36,673 nt of DNA from Lachnospiraceae bacterium (GTDB lineage: Bacteria > Bacillota > Clostridia > Lachnospirales > Lachnospiraceae): NCBI GenBank assembly GCA_022773965.1, contig JALFNQ010000251.1:1-36673 (forward strand), written 5' to 3'. The notes under the pieces are model-generated. The model had not been told where the DNA came from. It did not search any database and saw nothing but the letters and a program-made list of their open reading frames with translations. Shown one piece after another: positions 23,664-30,819 of the stretch. Both the position numbers and the translations under genes were made by a program. Within the stretch, counting starts at the first letter, position 1. Each line of letters starts with the position of its first letter.

Positions 23664-23709
23664 GGACGCAAGTGAATCTATTTCCAAAATGAAAAAAGGA
23701 GCCTTCATC

Positions 23710-24387
23710 ATGCAGTTATCTGTCTTTTTTGCGCTGGTGGCATATGCCTGCGCAACCACCTTTAGTCCCGGACCGAACAATGTATTACTGCTTTCCTCCA
23801 CCGGACAATACGGCTTTAAAAAATGCCTGCCGCTCATGCGGGGAATCTGGACCGGACTTATCACGGTCATGCTGATCTGCGGCTTTGGCTGCAAGCTTCT
23901 GGGAGATCTGATTCCCTCCATCGAACGCTATGCCCGTTTTGTGGGTGCTGCCTACATTTTATGGCTCGGTTACAAAACGCTGACGCGCCATGCAGCACCG
24001 GATCCCACGGCTGCTTCGGATGATCCCGGGAACACAGCCACCACGACTCCGGTCACGCCTGATCCCCATGGAATCCCGGCACATTCACGTGAACATAAAA
24101 AGAAGCCGCTGAGCTTCGTCAACGGCTTTCTATTACAATTTTTAAATGTCAAGATCCTGATGCTGGGCATCGCTGCCTACTGTAGCTTTGTGCTTCCTTA
24201 TGGAACAGGCATCCCTGCAACACTGATCTTTGCCATCACAATGGCTGCCTGCGCCGCCACCGGAAATCTCATCTGGGCAACGGTCGGAAGTCTGCTGTTT
24301 CCGATCTACAACAAGCATTACCGTATCTTCAATGTGATCATGGCACTGCTGCTGTTCTGGTGTGTATACAAGATTCTCTTTATATAA
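23710..24387 (+). CDS. LysE/RhtB-family amino acid exporter
   Basis: The 225-residue membrane protein starts at the ATG at 23710, with AAAGGAG upstream; an earlier in-frame ATG at 23662 overlaps the likely -10. The N-terminal FSPGPNNVLLLSST is the family hallmark, and about six helices can be seen. The loop between the third and fourth helices is long and hydrophilic, rich in Pro, Thr, Asp and basic residues (about 105-145). The family exports amino acids such as lysine, threonine or homoserine lactones; the substrate here is unknown. Confidence 0.87.
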   Translation: MQLSVFFALVAYACATTFSPGPNNVLLLSSTGQYGFKKCLPLMRGIWTGLITVMLICGFGCKLLGDLIPSIERYARFVGAAYILWLGYKTLTRHAAPDPTAASDDPGNTATTTPVTPDPHGIPAHSREHKKKPLSFVNGFLLQFLNVKILMLGIAAYCSFVLPYGTGIPATLIFAITMAACAATGNLIWATVGSLLFPIYNKHYRIFNVIMALLLFWCVYKILFI

Positions 24388-24443
24388 TATCCCGATCGTC
24401 CTGGACACGAAACTGTATCTGCCTCACTACATAATGAAAATAG

Positions 24444-24576
24444 GTAACTGTTCAGTACCCTCACAGCTACGATGCGAAAATCCATGAAAATCGTCTTCGA
24501 CGATGGGATTTCCGCACTCCTGAATCATGTTCTCACGGTCTACGCGGTTCCGCTTCGACCTGTCCTGAATAGTTAC
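24444..24576. repeat. Palindromic intergenic element, 133 bases
   Basis: The ends GTAACTGTTCAG (24444-24455) and CTGAATAGTTAC (24565-24576) are inverted repeats with one mismatch. An inner hairpin at 24474-24515 pairs GCGAAAATCC and AATCGTC with their complements. Parts of the element recur at 23471-23491 and 29774-29787. It fills most of the 24388-24587 gap between two convergent genes; no gene is seen there. Confidence 0.7.
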
Positions 24577-24587
24577 GAAAATAGATA

Positions 24588-25781
24588 CTATTCTAAAGAA
24601 GAAAATACAATGTTTCTCATTTTTCTTGTATATAGCGTTGTTCCTGTGTTCATGCGCTGGTTCATGATCAGCAGCGTCAGCTCATTTTCCGGGTCATTGG
24701 CCATATAAGCACCCAGCCAGCCATCCCAGCCATACTCTCCCTTTGTGCCAAGAGACACGCATTTGTCCGGATCTTCGAGCACGCGCATCAGATTGCCGTA
24801 GTTAAAACCCGGCAGATTTTCCCAGTCCATGCTGACTCTCTGCGCCGGATCCAGCTTTCCACCGGTCAGATACTCCCAGGTTTTCTCAGAAATCAGCGAT
24901 TTGCCGTCCGGCATCTTTCCGCGTGCAGTCAGCATATTTGCAAATTTTGCCACATCACCGATCGTGCTTGCAAGCCCGGCTCCACCGGATTCAAAAGCAG
25001 GATCACGTTCCATGCGCGTAGAAATGCCAAGATGATCCGGTTCACGCTTCACGAGCATATGTTTCTCCGTATCCCAGTCATATACCTTCGCCAACCGCTC
25101 CTGTTTCTCCCGGGGCACATAAAACGCTGTATCATTCATCTCAAGGGGCTCAAATATACGTTTCTTTAAAAATTCCCCAAAACGCATACCACTCGCCTTC
25201 TCAACGATTGCCCCCAGAACATCCGCAGACAATCCATAATTCCACCGCGTGCCAGGCTCGAACAGTAACGGAATGGCTCCTAAGCGTTCCACGATCTCAC
25301 AGGTAGTCAGAGCCTCCTCCGTGTGTAATTTTGCAACCACCTCGTCTATCAGCGCACCGGTCTGCACATCCGTCTCCTGCTCCATTCCACCCGGATAAGT
25401 AAGCCCGGATGTCATGTTTAAAAGGTGACGGATCTGAACCGGGGTCTGCACCGGAATGTTTTTTCCGTCACGGATATAAAACTGATTCTGAAAGCCCGGA
25501 AAAAACTCCGATACCGGTGTGAGCAGATCCAGTCTGCCCTCCTCCAAAAGCATCATGGCAGCTACCGCCGTCATCGGTTTTGTCATGGAATAAAGGCGGA
25601 AGATCGTGTCCCGTGTGAGCGGCTTTTTCTCTTCGATATTACGATATCCTGCCTCATAATAGCACAATTCCCTGCCACTTTGTAACACCATGCAGCTGGA
25701 GCCGGACACAAACTGTGCTTCCACCATCTCTGATAAGATTTCCTGCAGGCGCGCAAGCTTATTTACATTCAACGTTCTCAT
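24588..25781 (-). CDS. Beta-lactamase/class C-type serine hydrolase (esterase-like)
   Basis: The 397-residue protein has no signal peptide. Motifs of the class C beta-lactamase/DD-peptidase fold are visible: SMTK (Ser65, Lys68) as the SxxK active site, PGTRWNYGLSADVLG with the tyrosine motif, and GTKGEYGWDGWLGAY where the third motif usually lies. RHLLNMTSGL is another marker of the family. Cytoplasmic members are mostly esterases or amidases of unknown substrate, not resistance enzymes. Its ATG overlaps the stop of the upstream esterase gene by 4 bases (ATGA), so translation is coupled. The GGAGGT site lies inside that gene. Confidence 0.88.
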   Translation of the reverse strand: MRTLNVNKLARLQEILSEMVEAQFVSGSSCMVLQSGRELCYYEAGYRNIEEKKPLTRDTIFRLYSMTKPMTAVAAMMLLEEGRLDLLTPVSEFFPGFQNQFYIRDGKNIPVQTPVQIRHLLNMTSGLTYPGGMEQETDVQTGALIDEVVAKLHTEEALTTCEIVERLGAIPLLFEPGTRWNYGLSADVLGAIVEKASGMRFGEFLKKRIFEPLEMNDTAFYVPREKQERLAKVYDWDTEKHMLVKREPDHLGISTRMERDPAFESGGAGLASTIGDVAKFANMLTARGKMPDGKSLISEKTWEYLTGGKLDPAQRVSMDWENLPGFNYGNLMRVLEDPDKCVSLGTKGEYGWDGWLGAYMANDPENELTLLIMNQRMNTGTTLYTRKMRNIVFSSLE

Positions 25782-26608
25782 GAAATGACCTCCTGCATCC
25801 AGATAAAGGCCAGCTCCATCCAGCTCTCACAGGAAGGCTCGATTCCATAGCCATCGGGTGCCTGTGTCAGATCATTGGCCAGGCCCAGACCATGCTCCCC
25901 TTTCATATACAGATGCAGCTCCACCGGAACACCCACCTGTCTGCAGGCAATGGCTAAAAGCAGCGAATTTTCCGGCGGAACACTCTGATCCTCACCGCCA
26001 TGCCATACAAAGACCGGCGGCATATCTTCATTGACCTGTTCCTCAATGGAAAGCTCTACCCTACGCTCTTCATCATCTGCAACATCACCCATCAGATTTT
26101 GAAAAGATCCCTCATGGGCATAAGTTCCAGCCGTGATGACCGGATAATTCAGGATCAACCCCGCCGGGCGCAAACGCGCCTCAAAATCATCTCCAATTCC
26201 CAACGCTTCCCGCAGATACGGCTTGCTCCAGAATACACCAAAGCTCGCCGCCAGATGCCCTCCTGCTGAAGATCCCTCCAGAAAGATCTGATCCGGATTT
26301 ACGCACCACTCTTCACTTTTTTCGTGCACAAGTGCAACCGCATTCGCAAGCTGCAGCAGTGCCACCGGAAAACGCTCCGGTGCCACCGAATAACGCAGTA
26401 CGGCAGCATGCACACCTCTGGCATTCCACTGCAATGCAAATTGCTCTGCCTCACGGTTGGACAAAAATTCATACCCGCCACCCGGACAAATAATAACAAA
26501 CGGTGCCGGTTCCATCCGCACATCCTCATACTGTGACAACACATACGTTGTCAATTTGGCTGTGGCTTCTATCCCATCTACGGAAATAGTAATTTCTTCA
26601 TGTATCAT
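25778..26608 (-). CDS. Alpha/beta hydrolase, acetyl-esterase-like
   Basis: The 276-residue protein starts at the ATG at 26608 behind AAGGAG; a longer frame to 26650 has no site. PFVIICPGGGYEFLSNREAE gives the oxyanion-loop region, GSSAGGHLAA (about 112) the nucleophile elbow, WHGGEDQSVPPENS the acid and GEHGLGL the histidine. Such enzymes deacetylate sugars or other small esters. It has no signal peptide, so it should act on imported substrate. It is coupled to the serine-hydrolase gene downstream. Confidence 0.86.
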   Translation of the reverse strand: MIHEEITISVDGIEATAKLTTYVLSQYEDVRMEPAPFVIICPGGGYEFLSNREAEQFALQWNARGVHAAVLRYSVAPERFPVALLQLANAVALVHEKSEEWCVNPDQIFLEGSSAGGHLAASFGVFWSKPYLREALGIGDDFEARLRPAGLILNYPVITAGTYAHEGSFQNLMGDVADDEERRVELSIEEQVNEDMPPVFVWHGGEDQSVPPENSLLLAIACRQVGVPVELHLYMKGEHGLGLANDLTQAPDGYGIEPSCESWMELAFIWMQEVIS

Positions 26609-26652
26609 GACACGTTCTCCTTCTTCCTTCAGCATCAATCTCAATTGCATCT

Positions 26653-26681
26653 ATTGTAGCACAGCCATCTCCTACAGCCAA
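26653..26681 (-). promoter_or_regulatory. Promoter of the esterase/serine-hydrolase pair
   Basis: On the minus strand TTGGCT (26676-26681) and TACAAT (26653-26658) are 17 bases apart, with TGC before the -10. Confidence 0.6.
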
Positions 26682-26694
26682 GCAATTTTATAAA

Positions 26695-26813
26695 AGAGTC
26701 GCTCGCGACTCTTTCGCGCCCGAGCGGTATGCGAAGCATATTTTTCATCTCCGCGAAGGTGCGCATCTTGCCGGAGGCTTTTGTCGTATAGGAGACAACG
26801 TTTCCTATACGAC
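26695..26813. repeat. Hairpin-rich intergenic stretch
   Basis: Two strong hairpins are seen: AGAGTCG/CGACTCT at 26695-26712, and GTCGTATAGGA/TCCTATACGAC at 26783-26813. The sequence between is GC-richer than nearby gaps. No ORF of note is present. Confidence 0.55.
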
Positions 26814-26850
26814 AAAAAAAGACCTCCCTGATATATCAGAAAGGTCTTTT
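26813..26850 (-). terminator. Terminator of the TRAP transporter operon
   Basis: On the minus strand AAAAGACCT and AGGTCTTTTTTT flank CTGATATATCAG, itself a perfect palindrome. It starts 13 bases after the dctMP stop. Confidence 0.88.
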
Positions 26851-26862
26851 GTCTAACTTATC

Positions 26863-29199
26863 TTATTTTGTGAAGGCTTCCACCAGACTCTTTGCCTCCG
26901 TTTCCTCAAAGCCGTCTGTATTGACCAGCTGGTCTACAAACCAGTCTGCGACTCCATCTGTTGCGCTCTTAAATCCTTCGGTATCAATATCCTCTGTATA
27001 CGTTACATGGATCGTCTCATTTGCCACCCAGTCAGCGATCAGGCGGTCACACTCAAAGCGGTTGATCATACGCTGATACTCAACCGTCTTTTTCGCATTT
27101 TCCTCTACAATTGCCTGCTGCTCCGGTGTTAATCCATCAAAAATCTCACCATTCATGCAGAAGAACAGACAGTCATAATATGCATTCCACAGTGATATGT
27201 AGTCCTGAACCTCCTGCACAGATGCAGAAGCAATGGCGGGAAGCGGATTTTCCTGACCTTCCACCGTATTCTGCTGTAATGCAGTATATGTCTCGGACCA
27301 GTTCATATTTGTGGCATTCGCCTGCCAGTCCTCGTAGGACTTCATGAGCAGGTTAGAACCTGCCACACGGATCTTTAATCCCTTCAGATCATCGACTGAC
27401 TTCACTTCTCGCTTGGAATTTGTCAGCTGACGGAAACCGTTTTCTGCCATTCCAAAGCACTTTAAGCCCATACCGTCTAAGATCTCTTCCAGCTTCTGGC
27501 CTGCCTCACCGTCCAGCTTGGCATCCACATCATCATAATCATCAAAAATATACGGCAGTGAAACTACATTAAATCTGTCATCAAAGGATGAGTAGATCAA
27601 ATTGCTGTGCATAGACAGCTGCACCGGATCACCCTCCATCAGCGCAGAAATACCATCCGGCTGAGAGCCGTTTGTCAGCTGATCAGAGAATCCATCTACA
27701 ACAACCTTTACCTTGCCTCCGGTAGACTCCTCCATCAGCGCGCCAAAATAGCGTCCTGCCTTTGCCCAGGTGGATGTTTCACCCGTAGAACATGCAAAGT
27801 GCCAGGTCATCTCCTCCCACTCTGCATCGTTGTAGAATGCATCCTCAGACGGATCATAAGTCTCGTTATCATATGCCTCGATCTTTGTGCTGTCAGTAGC
27901 TACATCCGCAGATGAACCTGCAGTTGTCGTGTAAGCAGCCCGCGGAAAATAAGTAAATACAACCAAAACGATCAACGCAGCAGCCACCATTGGCATCACA
28001 GCCTTTGAGATTTCCTGCAAGGTAACCTTTGCTGCATTTTTGATCTTTAAGCTGATCGCTACAAACAGGTTGACTCCAACCGGAGGTGTAACCTGACCAA
28101 TCGCAAGGTTTAAGGTCGCCATGACACCAAACGCCACCGGACTGAAGCCCAGTGCCTTGCAGATCGGGAACATGATCGGAATAAAAATGTACATTGCGGA
28201 GTTTGCATCAATAAAGCAACCTGCGATCAGGAAGATCACATTACAGATCAGCAGGAATACAAACTTGTCCGCAGAAACGCTTCCAAGCAGTGATGTCGCT
28301 GCACCGGAAATACCAAATAACGTACATACATAAGAGAACAATGTCGCAGATGCCACGATAAACATAATACCACCAGTGGTCTTTGCAGACTCGATGGTGA
28401 TATCAAACAGATCCTTCAGCTTAATCTCACGATAAATAAACACACCAACGACCAAACCGTAAACTGCCGCAACAGCTGCTGCCTCTGTGGGTGTAAAAAC
28501 ACCACCGTAAATACCGCCAAGAATAATGATCGGCATGAGGAAGCCCCAGAATGCATCCTTAAAAGTGCCCCAGCGTTCCTTCCAGCTCGCCTTTTCCCGG
28601 GAGGACTGAATACCCTTCTTACGCACCTCGATCATAACAACGATGACCAGCGCCAGACCCATCAGGATACCGGGAACAATACCTGCAATAAATAGATCTC
28701 CAACATTTTCACCGGTAATGGATGCATATACGACATATGCAATACTGGGTGGAATGACGATCGCAATGGAGCTCGCCGCCGCCATCAGCGCAGTCGCAAA
28801 TGGTGCACTGAAGCCAGCCTCGATCATCGCAGGGATCAGAATCGCACCAAGGGCTGCTACCGTCGCGGGACCGGAACCGGAGATCGCACCAAAAAAGCAT
28901 GCCACTATGACACAAACGATCGCGATACCACCCCGTCTGTGTCCCACGCAGCTGTCGATAAACTTGATCAAACGCTTGGAAATACCAGCCTTTGCCATAA
29001 TATTTCCAGCAAGAATGAAAAACGGAATTGCCAGCAACAATGTTTTACTGATACCGGAATAGGTATTTGTAGCAACGACAGTCAGACTCTGGCCTGCGGT
29101 CAAAATCGCTGCTACGGAAGATGCACCCAGACAGATCGCGATGGGCACATCCAAAACCAGCAATACAAAGAATACAAGAAAAAGAACTGCTGTAACCAT
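26863..29199 (-). CDS. TRAP transporter, DctM permease fused to DctP substrate-binding protein
   Basis: The 778-residue protein joins two TRAP components. Residues 1 to about 430 are the DctM large permease, with many helices and motifs such as LAIPFFILAGNIMAKAG, FGAISGSGPATVAALG, IVIPPSIAYVVYA and IGQVTPPVGVNLF. After a last helix (MVAAALIVLVVFTYFP) and a Ser/Thr/Asp-rich linker, residues from about 475 form a DctP-type binding protein, with SVDDLKGLKIRVAGS and ETYTALQQNTVEGQENPL. DctP is normally a separate protein, or a lipoprotein in Gram-positives. Here the permanent tether replaces the lipid anchor. The substrate is probably an organic acid, from the family. The ATG overlaps the dctQ stop (TAATG). 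Confidence 0.92.
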   Translation of the reverse strand: MVTAVLFLVFFVLLVLDVPIAICLGASSVAAILTAGQSLTVVATNTYSGISKTLLLAIPFFILAGNIMAKAGISKRLIKFIDSCVGHRRGGIAIVCVIVACFFGAISGSGPATVAALGAILIPAMIEAGFSAPFATALMAAASSIAIVIPPSIAYVVYASITGENVGDLFIAGIVPGILMGLALVIVVMIEVRKKGIQSSREKASWKERWGTFKDAFWGFLMPIIILGGIYGGVFTPTEAAAVAAVYGLVVGVFIYREIKLKDLFDITIESAKTTGGIMFIVASATLFSYVCTLFGISGAATSLLGSVSADKFVFLLICNVIFLIAGCFIDANSAMYIFIPIMFPICKALGFSPVAFGVMATLNLAIGQVTPPVGVNLFVAISLKIKNAAKVTLQEISKAVMPMVAAALIVLVVFTYFPRAAYTTTAGSSADVATDSTKIEAYDNETYDPSEDAFYNDAEWEEMTWHFACSTGETSTWAKAGRYFGALMEESTGGKVKVVVDGFSDQLTNGSQPDGISALMEGDPVQLSMHSNLIYSSFDDRFNVVSLPYIFDDYDDVDAKLDGEAGQKLEEILDGMGLKCFGMAENGFRQLTNSKREVKSVDDLKGLKIRVAGSNLLMKSYEDWQANATNMNWSETYTALQQNTVEGQENPLPAIASASVQEVQDYISLWNAYYDCLFFCMNGEIFDGLTPEQQAIVEENAKKTVEYQRMINRFECDRLIADWVANETIHVTYTEDIDTEGFKSATDGVADWFVDQLVNTDGFEETEAKSLVEAFTK

Positions 29200-29699
29200 T
29201 AGTTTTTGCCCTCCTTTCCTGCACTCAGGAAATCAAAGGTATTTTCGATAAAATGCAAGATCAAGCATACGCCACAAACCGGCACGAAAAACCAAAAGAT
29301 CCATCTCGGCCAATGCAATACGAAAGTATGTGTATTCTGGCTGAAATCCGCCATTGTACGTCCGATTCCCTGCCAGGTCAGGATCCCGCAGTAAATAATA
29401 CTAAATACATTTGCCACCAGCTTCTGCACCAGTCTCGCAGAGCCCTTCAACCGGTCAGAAACCAGACTGAGCCCCACCAGTCCTCCATCCTCACGGCAGG
29501 CAAGCGCAGCCCCCATGAGTGAGATCAGTACAAAAAGTGCCACAACCAGCTCATCCACCCAGGTCAGTGAGTGGTTCAACGCTTTTCGACCGATCACATT
29601 TGCGAAGGTCAATACTAATGACACAACGAGGGTCACTGCCATAATGACATTCTCGACCTTCACCACGCCGTGCATGATCTTCTTGTACGTTTTCATCAT
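29199..29699 (-). CDS. TRAP transporter DctQ small permease subunit
   Basis: The 166-residue protein has four hydrophobic helices and the DctQ signature WVDELVVALFVLISLMGAAL, preceded by VLTFANVIGRKALN. It partners with the DctM part of the fused downstream protein. Two ATG codons (29699, 29696) follow GAGGAGG; the first is used here. The gap upstream (29700-29913) is AT-rich and contains TCCTGAATAGTTAC (29774-29787), shared with the element at 24444-24576. A TATAAT-like sequence lies close to the start, but no convincing -35 goes with it. Confidence 0.9.
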   Translation of the reverse strand: MMKTYKKIMHGVVKVENVIMAVTLVVSLVLTFANVIGRKALNHSLTWVDELVVALFVLISLMGAALACREDGGLVGLSLVSDRLKGSARLVQKLVANVFSIIYCGILTWQGIGRTMADFSQNTHTFVLHWPRWIFWFFVPVCGVCLILHFIENTFDFLSAGKEGKN

Positions 29700-29773
29700 C
29701 TAATCCTCCTCTTGATTATGATTATATAAAAGAAAACGATAACCGCCAGCATTTTACCGCACATGTCGGTTTA

Positions 29774-29787
29774 TCCTGAATAGTTAC
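29774..29787. repeat. Fragment of the 24444-24576 palindromic element
   Basis: TCCTGAATAGTTAC is identical to 24563-24576, the right end of the larger element. It lies in the gap upstream of dctQ. A 14-base identity alone is weak, but both sites are intergenic. Confidence 0.4.
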
Positions 29788-29913
29788 CGTTTTTGCAACG
29801 TTACGAATCGCTGCAATGTCTCATTTGAGAACCCCTTAAATCAATCCATACATAGCATTTGAAAAAATCATGTAACCATTTCATAACTTTACAATTACAA
29901 GCTTTTTACTATA

Positions 29914-30513
29914 CTATAGTGCTGCCTTGATCGCAGCCAGTAACTCATCATACTCCTCAAATGCAGGATACTGCGGATAATCCTTCTTGATCTGCTCGGT
30001 ACTCTTAAACAAAAAGCCTGCTTTGCTGGCCTGGATCATTCCAAGATCGTTAAAGCTGTCTCCACTGGCGATCGTCTCATAACCGATAGACTGCAACGCC
30101 TTTACTGTCGTAAGCTTTGACTTCTCACAGCGCATCTGAAAGCCGGTAATCTCTCCGTTCTCTGCCACCTCTAAGGAATTACACATGATCGTCGGCCAGC
30201 CCAGCTTCTTCATAAGCGGTGTCGCAAACTGCTCAAAGGTATCACTGATAATGATGACCTGTGTCAGCGAGCGCAGCTCGTCCAAAAACTCCTTTGCGCC
30301 TGGAATCGGATCGATCTTTGCGATCGTCTCCTGAATCTCCTTTAGCCCAAGTCCATGCTCCTTTAAGATACCCAGCCGCCAGTTCATCAGCTTGTTATAA
30401 TCCGGCTCATCTCTGGTCGTCCGCTTCAGCTCAGGAATCCCGCTGGCCTCTGCAAACGCAATCCAGATCTCCGGTACTAAAACACCTTCCAGGTCTAAAC
30501 ATACAATATTCAT
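29914..30513 (-). CDS. thrH: ThrH-like phosphoserine phosphatase/homoserine phosphotransferase
   Basis: The 199-residue HAD-superfamily protein starts MNIVCLDLEGVLVPEIWIAF; the DLEGVL motif in place of DxDGTL is the mark of ThrH. Further motifs are QVIIISDTFEQFA and ASGDSFNDLGMIQAS, with the C-terminal acidic pair. ThrH removes phosphate from phosphoserine and can move it to homoserine, linking serine and threonine synthesis. AAAAGGAG lies 7 bases before the ATG at 30513; a longer frame to 30561 has no such site. A leader of about 140 bases precedes it. It seems to be a single-gene unit. Confidence 0.9.
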   Translation of the reverse strand: MNIVCLDLEGVLVPEIWIAFAEASGIPELKRTTRDEPDYNKLMNWRLGILKEHGLGLKEIQETIAKIDPIPGAKEFLDELRSLTQVIIISDTFEQFATPLMKKLGWPTIMCNSLEVAENGEITGFQMRCEKSKLTTVKALQSIGYETIASGDSFNDLGMIQASKAGFLFKSTEQIKKDYPQYPAFEEYDELLAAIKAAL

Positions 30514-30663
30514 GATTCTACTCCTTTTCTCACTTCTGTTTTCTTCATTACCAAAGTGCACCGTCCCATGCGCAGCATTTCCTGTGCACCGTTCACCGGC
30601 TCTTACAGATTCCTCTTATGCCGGTATGTCACACAACACTTTAGCCGGGTAACGTCCTATAGT

Positions 30664-30692
30664 ATACTACTATAATTCGTACAATGGTGCAA
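30664..30692 (-). promoter_or_regulatory. Possible promoter of thrH
   Basis: On the minus strand TTGCAC (30687-30692) and TAGTAT (30664-30669) are 17 bases apart. The 30514-30819 gap otherwise holds the thrH leader, with inverted CCGGC/GCCGG and GTGCAC segments, and the amylase terminator. Confidence 0.45.
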
Positions 30693-30776
30693 GGTTTTTG
30701 TAGAAATTTAGTATGAGCCACTAACCGGTGATCTTTCACGGGATATTCTTGTTTGCCATATAACATGTAACGGGGA

Positions 30777-30810
30777 AAAACAAAAGAGGCGATGCCTCGC
30801 ACCGCCCCTC
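30777..30810 (-). terminator. Terminator of the amylase gene
   Basis: On the minus strand AGGGGCG and CGCCTCT pair, with a loop of about 11 bases, followed by TTTGTTTTT. It begins about 10 bases after the amylase stop at 30820. Confidence 0.8.
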
Positions 30811-30819
30811 ATGTAAAAC

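Noticed and set aside
24588-25781. Beta-lactam resistance gene
   Set aside because: The protein lacks a signal peptide and the usual third motif of class C beta-lactamases. It fits the cytoplasmic esterase-like branch.
30600-30660. GCCGGGTAAC on the plus strand resembling the end of a c-di-GMP-I riboswitch
   Set aside because: The conserved GGGCAAACC and CGCAAAGCC parts are missing, and no gene lies downstream in that direction.
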